Shown: one piece after another, positions 16,860-24,511 of the stretch | Numbering within the stretch: the stretch's first letter is position 1 | Layout: each line of letters starts with the position of its first letter | Origin: Mariniphaga sp041686935 | GTDB taxonomy: Bacteria > Bacteroidota > Bacteroidia > Bacteroidales > Prolixibacteraceae | Direction: 5' to 3' | Assembly (NCBI GenBank): GCA_041686935.1 | Contig: JAWLCW010000008.1 | Coordinates: 124,001-188,000, forward strand | DNA length: 64,000 nt | Program-made: the position numbers and the translations under genes | The notes under the pieces: model-generated | What the model saw: the letters and a program-made list of their open reading frames with translations, nothing else | Databases searched by the model: none | What the model was told of the DNA's origin: nothing

Positions 16860-17319
16860 AAGCAAATGGCAAAAGGTTATCCACCCCCTCAAAAACCTGA
16901 ATTTTCTTTTTCCCGTCTAAAATAATACGTATGGGATGTTTAAACCTCACTTCAGTTTCCACCATTGCCTGCCGACAGGAACCACATGGTTTTACAGGCC
17001 CTTCAACTAATCCCTGGCTGTTGAATGCAGTAATAGCCATCGCTTTAACCGGCACTTCAGGATAGGTGGCATTTGCATAAAACAGGGCAACCCGCTCGGC
17101 ACATAACCCTGTTGGCGAGGCGGCATTTTCCTGGTTGTTTCCGCTCACTGTTTCACCATTGTCCAACAGTATGGCAGCACCAACTTTAAACCGGGAATAG
17201 GGAGCAAATGCCTTTTGCGATGCATCGCGTGCGGCCAGCACCAGTTTCTGATCACTTTCGGGTAAATCCCAAACAGTGTGGTATTCATATACGAAAATCC
17301 TCAACTCTTTCGTTCGCAT
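16837..17319 (-). CDS. cdd: Cytidine deaminase
   Basis: Cdd converts cytidine and deoxycytidine to uridine and deoxyuridine in pyrimidine salvage. The 160-residue homotetrameric-class protein has the zinc site TGLCAERVALF (Cys ligand and catalytic Glu) and PCGSCRQAM (two further Cys), plus the substrate loop YSRFKVGAAILLDNG. The frame extends to a TTG at 17337, but that codon lies inside a TACTTTTG promoter box, so the ATG at 17319 is the start. The end overlaps the pseudouridine synthase gene on the other strand by 23 bp. Confidence 0.95.
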   Translation of the reverse strand: MRTKELRIFVYEYHTVWDLPESDQKLVLAARDASQKAFAPYSRFKVGAAILLDNGETVSGNNQENAASPTGLCAERVALFYANATYPEVPVKAMAITAFNSQGLVEGPVKPCGSCRQAMVETEVRFKHPIRIILDGKKKIQVFEGVDNLLPFAFKPESLD

Positions 17320-17334
17320 ACTATTGATTTTGTT

Positions 17335-17342
17335 CAAAAGTA
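17335..17342 (-). promoter_or_regulatory. -7 box of the cytidine deaminase promoter
   Basis: The minus strand reads TACTTTTG, an exact TAnnTTTG match, with TTTG 23 bp further upstream. It lies 15 bp before the ATG at 17319, so the leader is about 10 nt, and it excludes the longer TTG-initiated frame. Confidence 0.6.
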
Positions 17343-17493
17343 CAATTTTATCAAAACAATGGACGCAAATAACAGGACAAAAGCAGCAATACAGCGATAT
17401 TCACGTAGATATGTTCATAAAAATACAGGTTTTTTGTGCGGAAATTACCGGAAGGAATTATTTTAGCCCCAAAATATCTGAAAACATTTGGCA

Positions 17494-18435
17494 ATGAAGC
17501 AGGGACTCATAATAATTCTTTTGATTACTTTTGGTTTAACAACCAGGGCACAGATGACGCGGCAACAATACATTCAAAGATACCAGTTGCTCGCCATTGA
17601 AGAAATGGGAAGGAGTGGAATACCTGCAAGTATAAAAATGGCACAGGCAGTGCTTGAATCGGGTAACGGGAACAGTCAGCTTGCGCGTAAATCGAACAAC
17701 CATTTCGGCATAAAATGTAAAAGTAACTGGACCGGCCAGAAGGTTTACCATGATGACGACGAAATAGGTGAATGTTTCCGGAAATACAAGTCGGTAGAAG
17801 AATCGTATATCGATCATACCAACTTTTTAATGGGCAATCCCCGCTATGCTTTTCTGTTTACACTGGCACCAAATGATTATAAAGGATGGGCAAAAGGACT
17901 GAAAGAAGCCGGATATGCCACCGCCCGGCATTACGATAATTCACTTATAAAAATAATTGAAGACAATCAGCTTTACCGCCTCGACGATAAACAAACACTG
18001 AGACCTTTGGCGGCAAACGCAAACAAAGCACCGGTAAACAAAAGAATATCTGACAGAATGACAATTAACCCATTCATCGGACGTCAAACCACTAAAATTA
18101 ATAATCTCGATGCAGTAATAGCCCGTGAAGGGGATACATACGAAATTCTTGCCCAGGCAATTGGTCTTGAGTCGTGGGAGCTATACAATTTTAACGACCA
18201 GCCGGCAGGTTACCGCCCTCAGCCCAATGAGGTGGTGTATATTGAATCGAAAAACAGGCGGGCATCAAAAAACCAGCAGTTTCACACAGCTTCCGAAGGC
18301 GAAACCATGCACTTTATTTCACAAATGTATGGGCTGAAATTAAAACCGCTTTATCGCAGAAACCGTATGAAACCGGACGAACAACCCAATGCAGGAGATG
18401 TGGTTTACCTGCGAAACAGGAAACCGGCTAATTGA
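17494..18435 (+). CDS. Secreted glucosaminidase with LysM repeats
   Basis: The 313-residue protein has a Sec signal (MKQGLIIILLITFGLTTRAQ), a glucosaminidase domain at about residues 28-160 (SIKMAQAVLESGNGNSQLA with the catalytic Glu, then NNHFGIKCKSNW and GYATARHYDNSLIKII), and two LysM-type modules in the C-terminal half (around VIAREGDTYEILAQAIGL and TASEGETMHFISQMYGL). It is a peptidoglycan hydrolase of the FlgJ/AcmA type, probably for wall remodelling or septum splitting in the periplasm. The frame begins at a TTG (17488), but the ATG at 17494 gives the signal peptide. Ends 8 bp inside the convergent gene. Confidence 0.92.
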   Translation: MKQGLIIILLITFGLTTRAQMTRQQYIQRYQLLAIEEMGRSGIPASIKMAQAVLESGNGNSQLARKSNNHFGIKCKSNWTGQKVYHDDDEIGECFRKYKSVEESYIDHTNFLMGNPRYAFLFTLAPNDYKGWAKGLKEAGYATARHYDNSLIKIIEDNQLYRLDDKQTLRPLAANANKAPVNKRISDRMTINPFIGRQTTKINNLDAVIAREGDTYEILAQAIGLESWELYNFNDQPAGYRPQPNEVVYIESKNRRASKNQQFHTASEGETMHFISQMYGLKLKPLYRRNRMKPDEQPNAGDVVYLRNRKPAN

Positions 18436-18796
18436 TTTCGTGTTTTGAAAACCGAAAGAAAAAAAACCGCAATAAAACACGGTCGGTAAATAGCACAAAC
18501 AAGCCGATAATATTCAGTCCAATTATCCACGAGAGATTATTGAGCAGAAATGTTTGCCATTTTTGCCAGTCGGCTTCAAGCCAGAAAAATGCCATAAAAA
18601 TAAAAATGGCAAAAACACCTGTTATTGTTGCCAGGTAAACAAAAAACTCCTTAATGTATTGCTTCCAGACAAACTTTCTTCTCATTTTTTCAGCCATTCT
18701 TTCAGCAAAATTTTCGGATAATAAAAATCCGGGCGGAGTTTTCAACGCTTCATCCAGAAGGTTGTCAATCAGTATATTTTTATCATCTTTCTGCAT
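18428..18796 (-). CDS. Small two-helix membrane protein overlapping the ECF sigma gene (putative anti-sigma partner)
   Basis: The 122-residue protein has a polar N-terminus of about 45 residues (KDDKNILIDNLLDEALKTPPGF, then NFAERMAEKMRRKF) and two long hydrophobic segments (VYLATITGVFAIFIFMAFFW and LSWIIGLNIIGLFVLF). I do not recognise a named family. Starting at the ATG at 18796, it overlaps the sigma gene by 14 bp, which suggests coupled translation. That place and topology (cytosolic N-terminal part, membrane C-terminal part) suit an anti-sigma factor, but no ZAS zinc motif is visible. The role is therefore inference. Confidence 0.7.
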   Translation of the reverse strand: MQKDDKNILIDNLLDEALKTPPGFLLSENFAERMAEKMRRKFVWKQYIKEFFVYLATITGVFAIFIFMAFFWLEADWQKWQTFLLNNLSWIIGLNIIGLFVLFTDRVLLRFFFFRFSKHEIN

Positions 18797-19370
18797 AATC
18801 TGCAAATATATTTGTTTTCTCCAACTCAATTACTTTCTCCAGTTTTTCTTTCAGAAGTTTTCTGGCCCGCGACAGGTAACTTTTAATGGTACCCTCGGGC
18901 ATTCCGGTAATTTCCTCCACTTCTTTGTAAGAAAACTCTTCCAAATGAAATAAAGTAAGTACAGTGCGATACTGTACCGGAAGTTTTTCAATCATCTCAA
19001 GCAAAACCTTTTTAGCTTCCTCTTTTTCCACCATTTTAGTCAGTTGCCAATTGTCCGAATTACCCTGCATTATTCTGTCATCTGCATCTGCCGGCAATTC
19101 AGATTTTCGTTCGTACCTCCTTATGTGCGAAATACTTGTATTGTAGGCAATAGTTGCAATCCAGGTAGAAAGCCTCGATTCACCTCTGAATTTTTCAAGT
19201 TTCCTGAAAACCTTTAAAAAAACTTCCTGACAAATATCTTCCACATCTTCCTGTTGTTTTACAACTCTTCCCACTATATGCAAAACCAGTCGCTGGTGTT
19301 TGGCCACCAGGTATCGGAAAGCATTATCATTTCCGGCTTTTATTTGCTGAATCAGTTCTGCATCATTCAT
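18783..19370 (-). CDS. ECF-type RNA polymerase sigma factor
   Basis: The 195-residue protein has sigma region 2 (YLVAKHQRLVLHIVGRVV, DVEDICQEVFLKVFRKLEKFRG, LSTWIATIAYNT) and region 4 (KLPVQYRTVLTLFHLEEFSYKEVEEITGMPEGTIKSYLSRARKLL), with no region 1 or 3, as in group 4 sigma factors. It overlaps the downstream small membrane protein gene. A TGCAACATT-N12-GAGTC motif stands upstream and a matching copy faces the divergent DUF6249 gene, suggesting that it transcribes itself and its neighbour. Confidence 0.95.
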   Translation of the reverse strand: MNDAELIQQIKAGNDNAFRYLVAKHQRLVLHIVGRVVKQQEDVEDICQEVFLKVFRKLEKFRGESRLSTWIATIAYNTSISHIRRYERKSELPADADDRIMQGNSDNWQLTKMVEKEEAKKVLLEMIEKLPVQYRTVLTLFHLEEFSYKEVEEITGMPEGTIKSYLSRARKLLKEKLEKVIELEKTNIFADYAER

Positions 19371-19383
19371 AATTACCTAATCA

Positions 19384-19409
19384 GACTCATTCCTTTGAAT
19401 AATGTTGCA
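19384..19409 (-). promoter_or_regulatory. Putative ECF promoter of the sigma factor operon
   Basis: Read on the minus strand: TGCAACATT (19409-19401), 12 bp, GAGTC (19388-19384), 13 bp before the sigma ATG. From AAC to GTC is 17 bp, the spacing of ECF promoters (-35 AAC core, -10 GTC). A near-identical motif faces the other way at 19510-19536. Confidence 0.65.
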
Positions 19410-19509
19410 TTTTTTACCAACAATTTTCATGAAAGGATTTTTTGAAAACCAATCACAAAATCTTCCGGAATTGAGAATATTTTAAAAGTTCAAAAAAGTA
19501 TCATATTAC

Positions 19510-19536
19510 TGCAACATTTCTGTTTTCACCGGAGTC
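19510..19536 (+). promoter_or_regulatory. Putative ECF promoter of the DUF6249 gene
   Basis: TGCAACATT (19510-19518), 13 bp, GAGTC (19532-19536), about 37 bp before the DUF6249 ATG. The -35-like nonamer and the -10-like pentamer are identical to those of the divergent sigma promoter; the spacer is one base longer (18 bp from AAC to GTC). Confidence 0.65.
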
Positions 19537-19573
19537 AAACGTTCAGAATGTCAAATTTTAAAAACAATTAATT

Positions 19574-19924
19574 ATGGTATCACAAATTGCAGTTACGGCT
19601 ATCGTTTTCTTTGGTTTATTCCACATGATGAAACTTATTGCCGACTACCTGCTTAAAAGAAAAATTATTAAAGCCGGCCACATTGACAAGGCAGGAATTC
19701 TGGAACCACAGCAGAGTGAAGAAATCAACCGCTATCCATCACTTAAATGGGGGTTGGTTGCACTTACAACCGGACTCGGTTTTATTTTCATAGAAATACT
19801 ACGCCAGATTAACCCGGTATTGGTTGATTATCACAATGCAGTTCTCCCGATAGGCATTTTGCTGGTTTTCGTGTCGCTCGGTTTTCTCATCTATTTCTTT
19901 ATTATGAACAGGAAAAATATGTAA
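19574..19924 (+). CDS. Small membrane protein, DUF6249-like
   Basis: The 116-residue protein has three hydrophobic segments: residues about 3-24 (IAVTAIVFFGLFHMMKLIAD), 57-77 (KWGLVALTTGLGFIFIEIL) and 87-111 (VLPIGILLVFVSLGFLIYFF). The order, one helix, a charged loop, then two helices, fits the DUF6249 family common beside ECF sigma genes in Bacteroidota. It is divergent from the sigma gene and carries a matching ECF promoter motif, so it is a likely member of that regulon. A strong terminator follows. Molecular function is unknown. Confidence 0.75.
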   Translation: MVSQIAVTAIVFFGLFHMMKLIADYLLKRKIIKAGHIDKAGILEPQQSEEINRYPSLKWGLVALTTGLGFIFIEILRQINPVLVDYHNAVLPIGILLVFVSLGFLIYFFIMNRKNM

Positions 19925-19936
19925 TGAGAAACACAA

Positions 19937-19973
19937 AAAGTCATATTCCGGTCAAAAACCGGAGTATGACTTT
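19937..19973 (+). terminator. Terminator after the DUF6249 gene
   Basis: AAAGTCATATTCCGGT (19937-19952) pairs with ACCGGAGTATGACTTT (19958-19973), a 16-bp stem with one G-T wobble and a 5-nt loop. It begins 12 bp after the stop codon; the 3' arm ends in TTTGTT. Confidence 0.75.
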
Positions 19974-20009
19974 GTTCCGGCTTCCCAAAATTCTTTCTAC
20001 CTTTAAAGC

Positions 20010-20687
20010 ATGATAAGGCAGAAAGAAAAAGTTAGAATCCTCATCAGTTTTCTGAAAAAATCCTTCCTCACAGTTATTGGTGTTGCAGTAATTTATTTTG
20101 TGTTTGCACTACTGTTTTCATTTCTTCCTACCCATCCGCCAAGCCAGGACTGTAATCCCGAATTCGAAGTTTACATTGCAACCAATGGGGTTCATCTCGA
20201 TATTATTTTCCCGGTTGAAAACCTGGATCCACAAATTTTACAAAAACTTGACAAATTACCTGAAACCCTTTTTATTGCATTTGGATGGGGCGATAAAGAG
20301 TTCTACATTAAAACACCGGAATGGTCGGACCTTACTTTTCCCGTTGCTTTCAGAGCGTTATTTCTGAAAAGTGAAACCGCAATGCATGTTACTTATTTGC
20401 CATGGGCACTTTCGGAGTGGAAAAAAATTCGTTTGTGCTCGTGGCAGCTTGACCGGCTGAACCGTTATATTGAAAATTCGTTTCAAAAAAACGAATATGG
20501 CAATTTTATACTATTGGACTTTGATGGCTACAGCAGGTTTGATTCCTTTTATAACGCCCAGGGAAGTTTTTCACTTTTCAGAACGTGCAATGTTTGGGTA
20601 AATGTTGCATTAAAAGAAATAGAAATAAAAACGTCAGTTTGGTCGCCATTCGATTTAGGTGTGCTTTTTCATGTTCAAAAAGAATAA
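20010..20687 (+). CDS. DUF2459/TIGR02117 family membrane-anchored protein
   Basis: The 225-residue protein has one N-terminal transmembrane helix (about residues 18-40) and then the DUF2459 signature: YIATNGVHLDIIFPV, FIAFGWGDKEFYIKTPEW, and the C-terminal FRTCNVWVNVALKEIEIKT with a conserved Cys-Asn. The family is widespread in Gram-negative bacteria and sometimes lies next to urease or competence genes, but no biochemical role is established to my knowledge. The Cys-Asn-x-Trp motif and NGVH resemble papain/NlpC-type catalytic motifs, which is only a suggestion. It precedes the Ppx/GppA gene by 73 bp. Confidence 0.8.
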   Translation: MIRQKEKVRILISFLKKSFLTVIGVAVIYFVFALLFSFLPTHPPSQDCNPEFEVYIATNGVHLDIIFPVENLDPQILQKLDKLPETLFIAFGWGDKEFYIKTPEWSDLTFPVAFRALFLKSETAMHVTYLPWALSEWKKIRLCSWQLDRLNRYIENSFQKNEYGNFILLDFDGYSRFDSFYNAQGSFSLFRTCNVWVNVALKEIEIKTSVWSPFDLGVLFHVQKE

Positions 20688-20760
20688 AAATTAATCACCA
20701 CCCTTTTTTGATTTTTCAGATTCTTTCCATTAACTTGCTGACTCTTCACATGCGGAATTT

Positions 20761-21696
20761 ATGAAAGCAGCAGTTATTGATTTGGGCACCAACACCTGCA
20801 ATTTGCTGATTGCAGAATTCATTAACCCGGGGTTCCGAATTCTGCACCAAAGCAAACAACTGGTTCGTTTGGGCGATAAAAGCATAAAAACCAGCCGTAT
20901 TAGCAATGAAGCTTCAAACCGCGTAATTGAAGTTCTCTTCTCACAACAAAAAATAATTAAAAATTACCGGGTGAATAAAGTTTGTGTTCTTGCTACTTCT
21001 GCGGTTCGTGAAGCTGAAAACAAACTGGAATTCCTGGAAAAAATAAGTAACAATTCGGGGTGGATTGTGAAAGTAATTTCGGGAGATAAAGAGGCCGACC
21101 TGATTTTTAAGGGCGTTTTGCTAGCTTTGGGGGGATTGGAAAACCCTTCGGTTATTTTGGATATTGGCGGCGGAAGCAACGAACTTATTCTGGCTCATAA
21201 AAAAGAGATTCTCTGGAAAGAAAGCCAGCCAACCGGAATGGCAAGGGTTATTACCCAGTTTGCACTCTCTGAACCCTTAAAACAGGGTGAATTTAAAGTA
21301 CTGAAGAATTTTTTTGAAGTAAGGCACAAAACCGCCTTTTTACAATGCCTCAACCAAAATGTAAAAACACTTATTGGCTGTTCAGGTGCATTCGATACCA
21401 TTGCCGATGTTATCGACCAGGTAAATCCGGGTGAAAAACAGCGACGCCGGCAGGAAATAACAATGGAGGATTTTTTCGCTGTTTACAGGACACTCCTTGA
21501 ATCGACCCGTGAACAAAGGCTGAATATGAAAGGAATGGATATGGTGCGTGTTGACCTGATTGTTCCGGCAATGGTTCTTATTGGGCAACTTATTGAAGAA
21601 ACCGGGATTACGCAAGTTATTCAAACCGATTTCGCATTGAGAGAAGGTGTACTTTTCGAATTGATGGAATCTCAGGGGCATGTCGGTTTTATGTGA
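20761..21696 (+). CDS. Ppx/GppA family exopolyphosphatase or pppGpp phosphatase
   Basis: The 311-residue protein is a two-lobed sugar-kinase/Hsp70-fold phosphatase: AVIDLGTNTCNLLIAEF (phosphate loop 1), VLATSAVREAENK, and VILDIGGGSNELIL (phosphate loop 2). It lacks the C-terminal HD-like domain of long Ppx enzymes, so it belongs to the short form. Members hydrolyse terminal phosphate from polyphosphate or convert pppGpp to ppGpp; which one applies cannot be told here. It converges with the heme O synthase gene. Confidence 0.9.
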   Translation: MKAAVIDLGTNTCNLLIAEFINPGFRILHQSKQLVRLGDKSIKTSRISNEASNRVIEVLFSQQKIIKNYRVNKVCVLATSAVREAENKLEFLEKISNNSGWIVKVISGDKEADLIFKGVLLALGGLENPSVILDIGGGSNELILAHKKEILWKESQPTGMARVITQFALSEPLKQGEFKVLKNFFEVRHKTAFLQCLNQNVKTLIGCSGAFDTIADVIDQVNPGEKQRRRQEITMEDFFAVYRTLLESTREQRLNMKGMDMVRVDLIVPAMVLIGQLIEETGITQVIQTDFALREGVLFELMESQGHVGFM

Positions 21697-21741
21697 AACG
21701 ATGTTTTTGGCATTTCCAATGGTTTTTGTAAAACACCGTTT
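21696..21741. terminator. Possible bidirectional terminator between ppx/gppA and heme O synthase
   Basis: AAACGATGTTTT (21696-21707) pairs with AAAACACCGTTT (21730-21741) with one mismatch; the 22-nt loop contains a further small hairpin (TTGG/CCAA). Its place between two converging genes favours a terminator, but the stem is AT-rich. Confidence 0.4.
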
Positions 21742-21751
21742 ATCCCGGTAA

Positions 21752-22624
21752 CTATCCGGGCCGTGTCGCCCGAATCAAACTATCTGCAATTAAAAAAAGC
21801 ATCATAAACAAATAGAGAAAATTAAGTTTATAGAAGGCAGGTAAAACCTTGAATCCGGTTTGAAAAAATACCGAGAGCGTGAGCGAAACCAGAAGGTAAA
21901 AAATATAAAGAATAAGAATAAAAATAAGAACGGGCTGCGTAAATACAAAAAAAAGGACAAGCAAAGCAGAAGCCACGGTTGTCAGAACCCAGGTGTACGT
22001 TATTCGTTCAATCTGTATTCCTGAAAAAATATCGGTAAGACTTGGAAGTCCCGCCAGTTTATATTGGTCACCAAAAAGCATCAGCAGCAACCAGAAATGA
22101 GGTATCTGGCCAATAAAAAAGAATGTGGCAACAATAATGATTGTTTCAGAAAAAAGGTAACCACCCGCGGCAGCCCATCCAATTAGGGGCGGAAGTGCCC
22201 CCACAAGCGAACCCGGAATAACGGCAAAAGCTGTTATCTTTTTCAATGGCGTATAAATCAGGTTATAGGAAATCAAAGTTGCCCAGCTAATTACCAGTGC
22301 AACAACAGGGTTTGTAAAAATCAAAACCAGTGATCCTGCAAGGGTATATCCAACAACAACTAAAAAACCTTGATTCGACTTTATTTTTCCTGAAGGAACA
22401 GGCCGGTTTTTAGTTCGGGGCATCAATGCATCAGTGTGTCTTTCCTGCCAGTGATTGAGCGCTCCCGATCCGCATGACATAAGAAAAACACCCAATGAAA
22501 GCCACCAGGCTTGCATATCCAGTTTACCCGATTGCAGAACGTATCCGGCAAGGGCAGATAAAGCAACGGGCAGAGAAATACGTACTTTGCCCAGTTCAGC
22601 AATAATTTTCAGGAACTGTTTCAA
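21752..22624 (-). CDS. cyoE: Heme O synthase (protoheme IX farnesyltransferase)
   Basis: The 290-residue UbiA-type prenyltransferase has about eight or nine membrane helices and the diagnostic loops NHWQERHTDALMPRTKNRPVPSGKI (a variant of the ND-x-x-D motif of heme O synthases) and YTPLKKITAFAVIPGSLVGALPPLIGW. It attaches a farnesyl group to heme b, making heme o for the oxidase. It is the last gene of the oxidase operon, 6 bp after coxB. No ctaA (heme A synthase) is in the window, so whether the oxidase carries heme a or o is open. Confidence 0.93.
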   Translation of the reverse strand: MKQFLKIIAELGKVRISLPVALSALAGYVLQSGKLDMQAWWLSLGVFLMSCGSGALNHWQERHTDALMPRTKNRPVPSGKIKSNQGFLVVVGYTLAGSLVLIFTNPVVALVISWATLISYNLIYTPLKKITAFAVIPGSLVGALPPLIGWAAAGGYLFSETIIIVATFFFIGQIPHFWLLLMLFGDQYKLAGLPSLTDIFSGIQIERITYTWVLTTVASALLVLFFVFTQPVLIFILILYIFYLLVSLTLSVFFQTGFKVLPAFYKLNFLYLFMMLFLIADSLIRATRPG

Positions 22625-22630
22625 ACCGTT

Positions 22631-23575
22631 TTAATTCAACGTTTTGAGATATTCGATAATGTAATCGATATCCTCCTCTGTAAGTTGTCCCTCATAGGAA
22701 AGCATTAAACCCCGGTTAAATCCGTCAACGATATCAGCATTCGGATCATAAATTGATTTTTTAATGTAATCTTCGTCCACCACAACCTCTCTCTTTTCAC
22801 GTCCGGTTGTTACTGTGTGAGTGGCCCCCCATATACCTTTAAAAGTTGGCCCGACCAACCGGGTTCCATCAATGGAGTGGCAGGCAAAACAACCAATATT
22901 TTGCATTATCCGGCGTCCGGTGGCAGTGGGCGATTCAATGTCGGCAGTGGCCACCAAAGTGGTATCAGTCATCCATGACTGAAATGCGCTATCTTCCAAT
23001 ACTTTCACATACGAATACATATATGAATGCTGCAATCCGCAATATTCGGCACAATATAATTCAAAGGTTCCCACTCTTTGCGGTTCAAACCACATAAAAT
23101 TATTCTCCAAACCCGGAACCATATCCTGTTTAACCCTGAATGCCGGAATATATAAACTGTGCAGTACATCCATTGCCACAAGATTCAGTTTAACAGGCTT
23201 GTCTTTCGGCAGATAAAGTGTGTCGGTTCTTTTGCCGTTTTCATATTCAAACATAAAATTCCACATACGTCCGTAAACCGTAACTTCCATGGCACCATCA
23301 GGTGCTTTGGTCATGGGTTTCCAGCCAGCCCAGCCGTAGTAAAACATAAGCATGGTAATTAAAAAGGGAATAATGGTCCAAACAATCTCAAGAGTTGTAC
23401 TTCCTTCAATCTGCGTGGCTTTCTTATTTCTTTTTCTGTTGTATTTATAAATAAATACCAGCATTACAATTGTAAGTGAAATAAGGAAAAAGAATGCGAT
23501 TCCAAGGATTAGAATGAAGGCGGCGTCAACCCCTTTCACAAAATTGGATGCTTGTGTAATTTCCGAACTATACAT
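22631..23575 (-). CDS. coxB: Cytochrome c oxidase subunit II fused to cytochrome c (caa3-type)
   Basis: The 314-residue protein has two N-terminal membrane helices, a cupredoxin domain with the complete CuA site (DVLHSLYIP for the first His; CAEYCGLQHSYM for Cys, Cys, His, Met), and, from about residue 215, a class I cytochrome c domain with the heme-binding motif CFACH. The fused cytochrome defines the caa3 class, which accepts electrons directly from a high-potential carrier such as the alternative complex III. It lies between the subunit IV and heme O synthase genes, each only 6 bp away. Confidence 0.95.
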   Translation of the reverse strand: MYSSEITQASNFVKGVDAAFILILGIAFFFLISLTIVMLVFIYKYNRKRNKKATQIEGSTTLEIVWTIIPFLITMLMFYYGWAGWKPMTKAPDGAMEVTVYGRMWNFMFEYENGKRTDTLYLPKDKPVKLNLVAMDVLHSLYIPAFRVKQDMVPGLENNFMWFEPQRVGTFELYCAEYCGLQHSYMYSYVKVLEDSAFQSWMTDTTLVATADIESPTATGRRIMQNIGCFACHSIDGTRLVGPTFKGIWGATHTVTTGREKREVVVDEDYIKKSIYDPNADIVDGFNRGLMLSYEGQLTEEDIDYIIEYLKTLN

Positions 23576-23581
23576 GGTTTT

Positions 23582-23866
23582 TTATCTGTATAAATAATCT
23601 AAAAAGGTAACAACTATTGTAACAACAAAAATGGCAAACACAAAAATGACCATTGAAACGATATAAGGCTTGTCGTATTTCAGGTGCATAAAATATTTTA
23701 GCACAAAATAGGATTTTACCGATGCAAAAACCAGAGCACCGGCAACAGTCAGACTTCCCAGTTCAATTTCAGTAATGGCTATCGAAAGAAGTGTCAAAGC
23801 CAGAAGTCCAATCAGCACCAGAACATAAAGCCGGTATGGTACAATATGATGTTTTTCATTTTCCAT
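23582..23866 (-). CDS. Cytochrome c oxidase subunit IV (caa3-type small subunit)
   Basis: A 94-residue protein with three hydrophobic helices (YVLVLIGLLALTLLSIAI, LTVAGALVFASVKSYFVLKYFMHL, IVSMVIFVFAIFVVTIVV). The central motif ASVKSYFVLKYFMHL with its Lys and His is typical of the prokaryotic subunit IV of heme-copper oxidases (COX4_pro). It stabilises the enzyme and has no cofactor. Its place between coxC and coxB makes the call secure despite its length. Confidence 0.9.
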   Translation of the reverse strand: MENEKHHIVPYRLYVLVLIGLLALTLLSIAITEIELGSLTVAGALVFASVKSYFVLKYFMHLKYDKPYIVSMVIFVFAIFVVTIVVTFLDYLYR

Positions 23867-23877
23867 GGTTATTGATT

Positions 23878-24498
23878 TTAATGAATTAGATAAAACAACG
23901 GGAACAGAAAAATCCAGATAATATCTACCAGGTGCCAGTAAAGACCCGAATTTTCGAGTAATACTGACCGTTCAGCATGAACTTTCCCTTTTTGAACTTT
24001 CCACATTACCACTGCAATAAGCACAAGTCCGATAATAATATGCAGGGCATGTAATCCGGTCATTATAAAGTAAAGGCCGAAAAAGAGAATTTCTCCCTGG
24101 CTAAGCGCTTCGGTTAAATGGTCGGAACCTGGGAAAATACCGTGATCAAATTTTGCGCCCCATTCAAAATATTTGTTCACTAAAAAAACTACGCCCAGAA
24201 TAAGAGTAATCCCAGTCAGGGCAAGGGTAAGCTTTTTATTCCTTTTTTGCAGCGAAGTGGTTGCCATGGCAATTGTCATACTGCTGATTAGAAGAATAAT
24301 CGTGTTCACCGCTCCCACAAACGTATCCAGCTCTTCGGCAGCCAAATGAAATGCGTCGTGGTTCATGTAACGGTAAACCGCATAAATAACGAAAAGCACG
24401 CCAAACAGCAGCAATTCAGTAAAAATGAATAGCCACATTCCAATTTTGGAAGCTTCGGCGTCGTAATGGTCGTGAGCTACATGTTTTGCCTGTTCCAT
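23878..24498 (-). CDS. coxC: Cytochrome c oxidase subunit III
   Basis: The 206-residue protein has five hydrophobic helices and the subunit III motifs KIGMWLFIFTELLLFGVLF near the N-terminus, FFGLYFIMTGLHALHIIIGL in the fourth helix, and ENSGLYWHLVDIIWIFLFPLFYLI at the end. It is the short five-helix form lacking the first two helices of mitochondrial COX3. It follows coxA by 13 bp. Confidence 0.95.
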   Translation of the reverse strand: MEQAKHVAHDHYDAEASKIGMWLFIFTELLLFGVLFVIYAVYRYMNHDAFHLAAEELDTFVGAVNTIILLISSMTIAMATTSLQKRNKKLTLALTGITLILGVVFLVNKYFEWGAKFDHGIFPGSDHLTEALSQGEILFFGLYFIMTGLHALHIIIGLVLIAVVMWKVQKGKVHAERSVLLENSGLYWHLVDIIWIFLFPLFYLIH

Positions 24499-24511
24499 TG
24501 GTTTTTTGGTT

